A stretch of DNA of 7,137 bases. Origin: Cyanobacteria bacterium UBA11153. GTDB lineage: Bacteria; Cyanobacteriota; Cyanobacteriia; Cyanobacteriales; Coleofasciculaceae. The notes beneath the pieces are model-generated. The model was not told where the DNA came from, ran no database searches, and saw nothing but the letters and a program-made list of their open reading frames with translations. The DNA lies in contig DOIX01000044.1 of the NCBI GenBank assembly GCA_003511885.1, forward strand, positions 1-7,137, written 5' to 3'. A program made the position numbers and the translations under genes. Below, piece after piece: positions 6,933-7,137 of this stretch; within the stretch, counting starts at the first letter, position 1; each line of letters begins with the position of its first letter.

Positions 6933-6986
6933 TTGCACCAGAGGTTTTTATAATTGACTTGGCTTAAACAGCCAACTTGCACCAGA
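6933..6986. repeat. 10-bp direct repeat bracketing the gcvT promoter
   Basis: TTGCACCAGA occurs exactly at 6933-6942 and 6977-6986, 44 bp apart (about four helical turns). One copy abuts the upstream side of the predicted -35 box; the other overlaps the predicted transcription start. The identity stops sharply at both ends of the 10 bases. It could be a paired operator, or target-site duplications around a short 34-bp insert. Confidence 0.55.
6947..6975 (-). promoter_or_regulatory. Candidate sigma-70-type promoter of gcvT
   Basis: Read leftward: -35 TTGGCT (6975-6970), a spacer of exactly 17 bases, then -10 TATAAA (6952-6947). This predicts transcription from about 6940 and a 5' leader of about 55 bases. 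The -35 box is also one arm of a 6-bp inverted repeat (TTGGCT at 6959-6964 and AGCCAA at 6970-6975 on the plus strand, 5-base spacer). It is a prediction from consensus match and spacing only. Confidence 0.55.
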
Positions 6987-7016
6987 CGCAAAAAATTGAC
7001 AAACCTAACCCCCCAG

Positions 7017-7041
7017 CCCCCTTCCCTAGGAGGGAAGGGGG
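7017..7041. repeat. Strong GC-rich hairpin repeat upstream of gcvT
   Basis: Perfect 11-bp stem, CCCCCTTCCCT (7017-7027) and AGGGAAGGGGG (7031-7041), with a 3-base AGG loop, preceded by a C-rich lead-in (AACCTAACCCCCCAG, 7002-7016). From memory this resembles dispersed intergenic elements of filamentous cyanobacteria. It has no adjacent T-run in either direction, so I do not call a terminator. Confidence 0.75.
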
Positions 7042-7044
7042 AGC

Positions 7045-7089
7045 AAGATCAAATCTTCACCTCTCCTTTGAGAAGGAAGATTTGATCTT
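7045..7089. repeat. 14-bp inverted repeat with inner hairpin
   Basis: AAGATCAAATCTTC (7045-7058) is exactly complementary to GAAGATTTGATCTT (7076-7089) around 17 bases, which include a TCCTT/AAGGA pairing (7064-7068 with 7073-7077) that competes with the outer stem by two bases. Together with the hairpin just to the left it gives a dense block of folded structure. Confidence 0.75.
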
Positions 7090-7137
7090 ACTCCCCTCTC
7101 CTTGAAAAAGGAGAAAGATTTGATCTTACTCCCCTCT
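7060..7137. repeat. Tandem repeat running off the right edge
   Basis: A 23-base segment at 7077-7099 recurs exactly at 7115-7137, a period of 38 bp, and CCTCTCC at 7060-7066 recurs at 7095-7101. Between the copies sits a perfect hairpin, CTCCTT (7098-7103), GAAA loop, AAGGAG (7108-7113); a near-match of the same hairpin is at 7063-7078. So each unit carries a palindrome of CTCCTT type plus an AGATTTGATCTT module. The array is cut by the window end, so its copy number is unknown. Confidence 0.75.

Larger units (their letters stand above)
6886..7137. other. Region upstream of gcvT
   Basis: 252 bp without a gene. The gcvT-proximal half (6886-7001) is AT-rich and holds the candidate promoter and the direct repeat; the distal half is repeats. 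I looked for a glycine riboswitch in the leader and did not recognise its conserved cores. The predicted leader of about 55 bases is also too short for one. Confidence 0.6.

Noticed and set aside
6886..6942. Possible glycine riboswitch upstream of gcvT
   Set aside because: Glycine riboswitches precede gcvT in many bacteria, but I do not recognise the conserved cores, and the predicted leader of about 55 bases is too short for even one aptamer.
7017..7041. Hairpin considered as an intrinsic terminator
   Set aside because: The stem is strong, but neither strand has a T-run following it.

Overview
The window looks cyanobacterial. The palindrome HIP1 (GCGATCGC) occurs six times in 7.1 kb, the large protein has the architecture of cyanobacterial haemagglutinin-type CHAT proteins, the GcvT ends in the KKPFYRR-type tail I associate with cyanobacteria, and the intergenic DNA is packed with short palindromes and CGCAAAG repeats of the kind common in filamentous cyanobacteria. 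I cannot name a genus or species from sequence alone.

Layout, left to right: 1-98 is a short non-coding stretch downstream of the first gene. 99-5525 (minus strand) is one very large gene for an 1808-residue protein. It has a signal peptide, a two-partner-secretion (TPS) haemagglutinin domain, about 1,200 residues of Gly/Asn/Ser/Thr-rich beta-helix repeats, a low-complexity linker and a C-terminal CHAT caspase-like peptidase domain with an intact His1651/Cys1694 pair. 5526-5763 is intergenic and holds a dispersed-type palindrome close to the start of the large gene, plus a T-tract followed by CGCAAAG repeats. 5764-6885 (minus strand) is gcvT, the aminomethyltransferase of the glycine cleavage system. 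6886-7137 holds a good candidate gcvT promoter flanked by an exact 10-bp direct repeat, followed by a cluster of hairpin-forming and tandem repeats that runs off the right edge.

Both genes read leftward but are separated by 238 bp containing repeats, so there is no strong sign of an operon and no functional link that I can see. gcvT is a housekeeping/photorespiratory gene. The large gene encodes a predicted exported or surface protein whose outer-membrane TpsB transporter is not in the window.

The most interesting item is the secreted adhesin-like beta-helix carrying a CHAT protease at its far end. The general architecture is known in cyanobacteria, but to my knowledge its function has not been worked out. 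The next most interesting are the direct repeats bracketing the gcvT promoter. I do not see a CRISPR array, tRNA, rRNA, transposase or phage gene.
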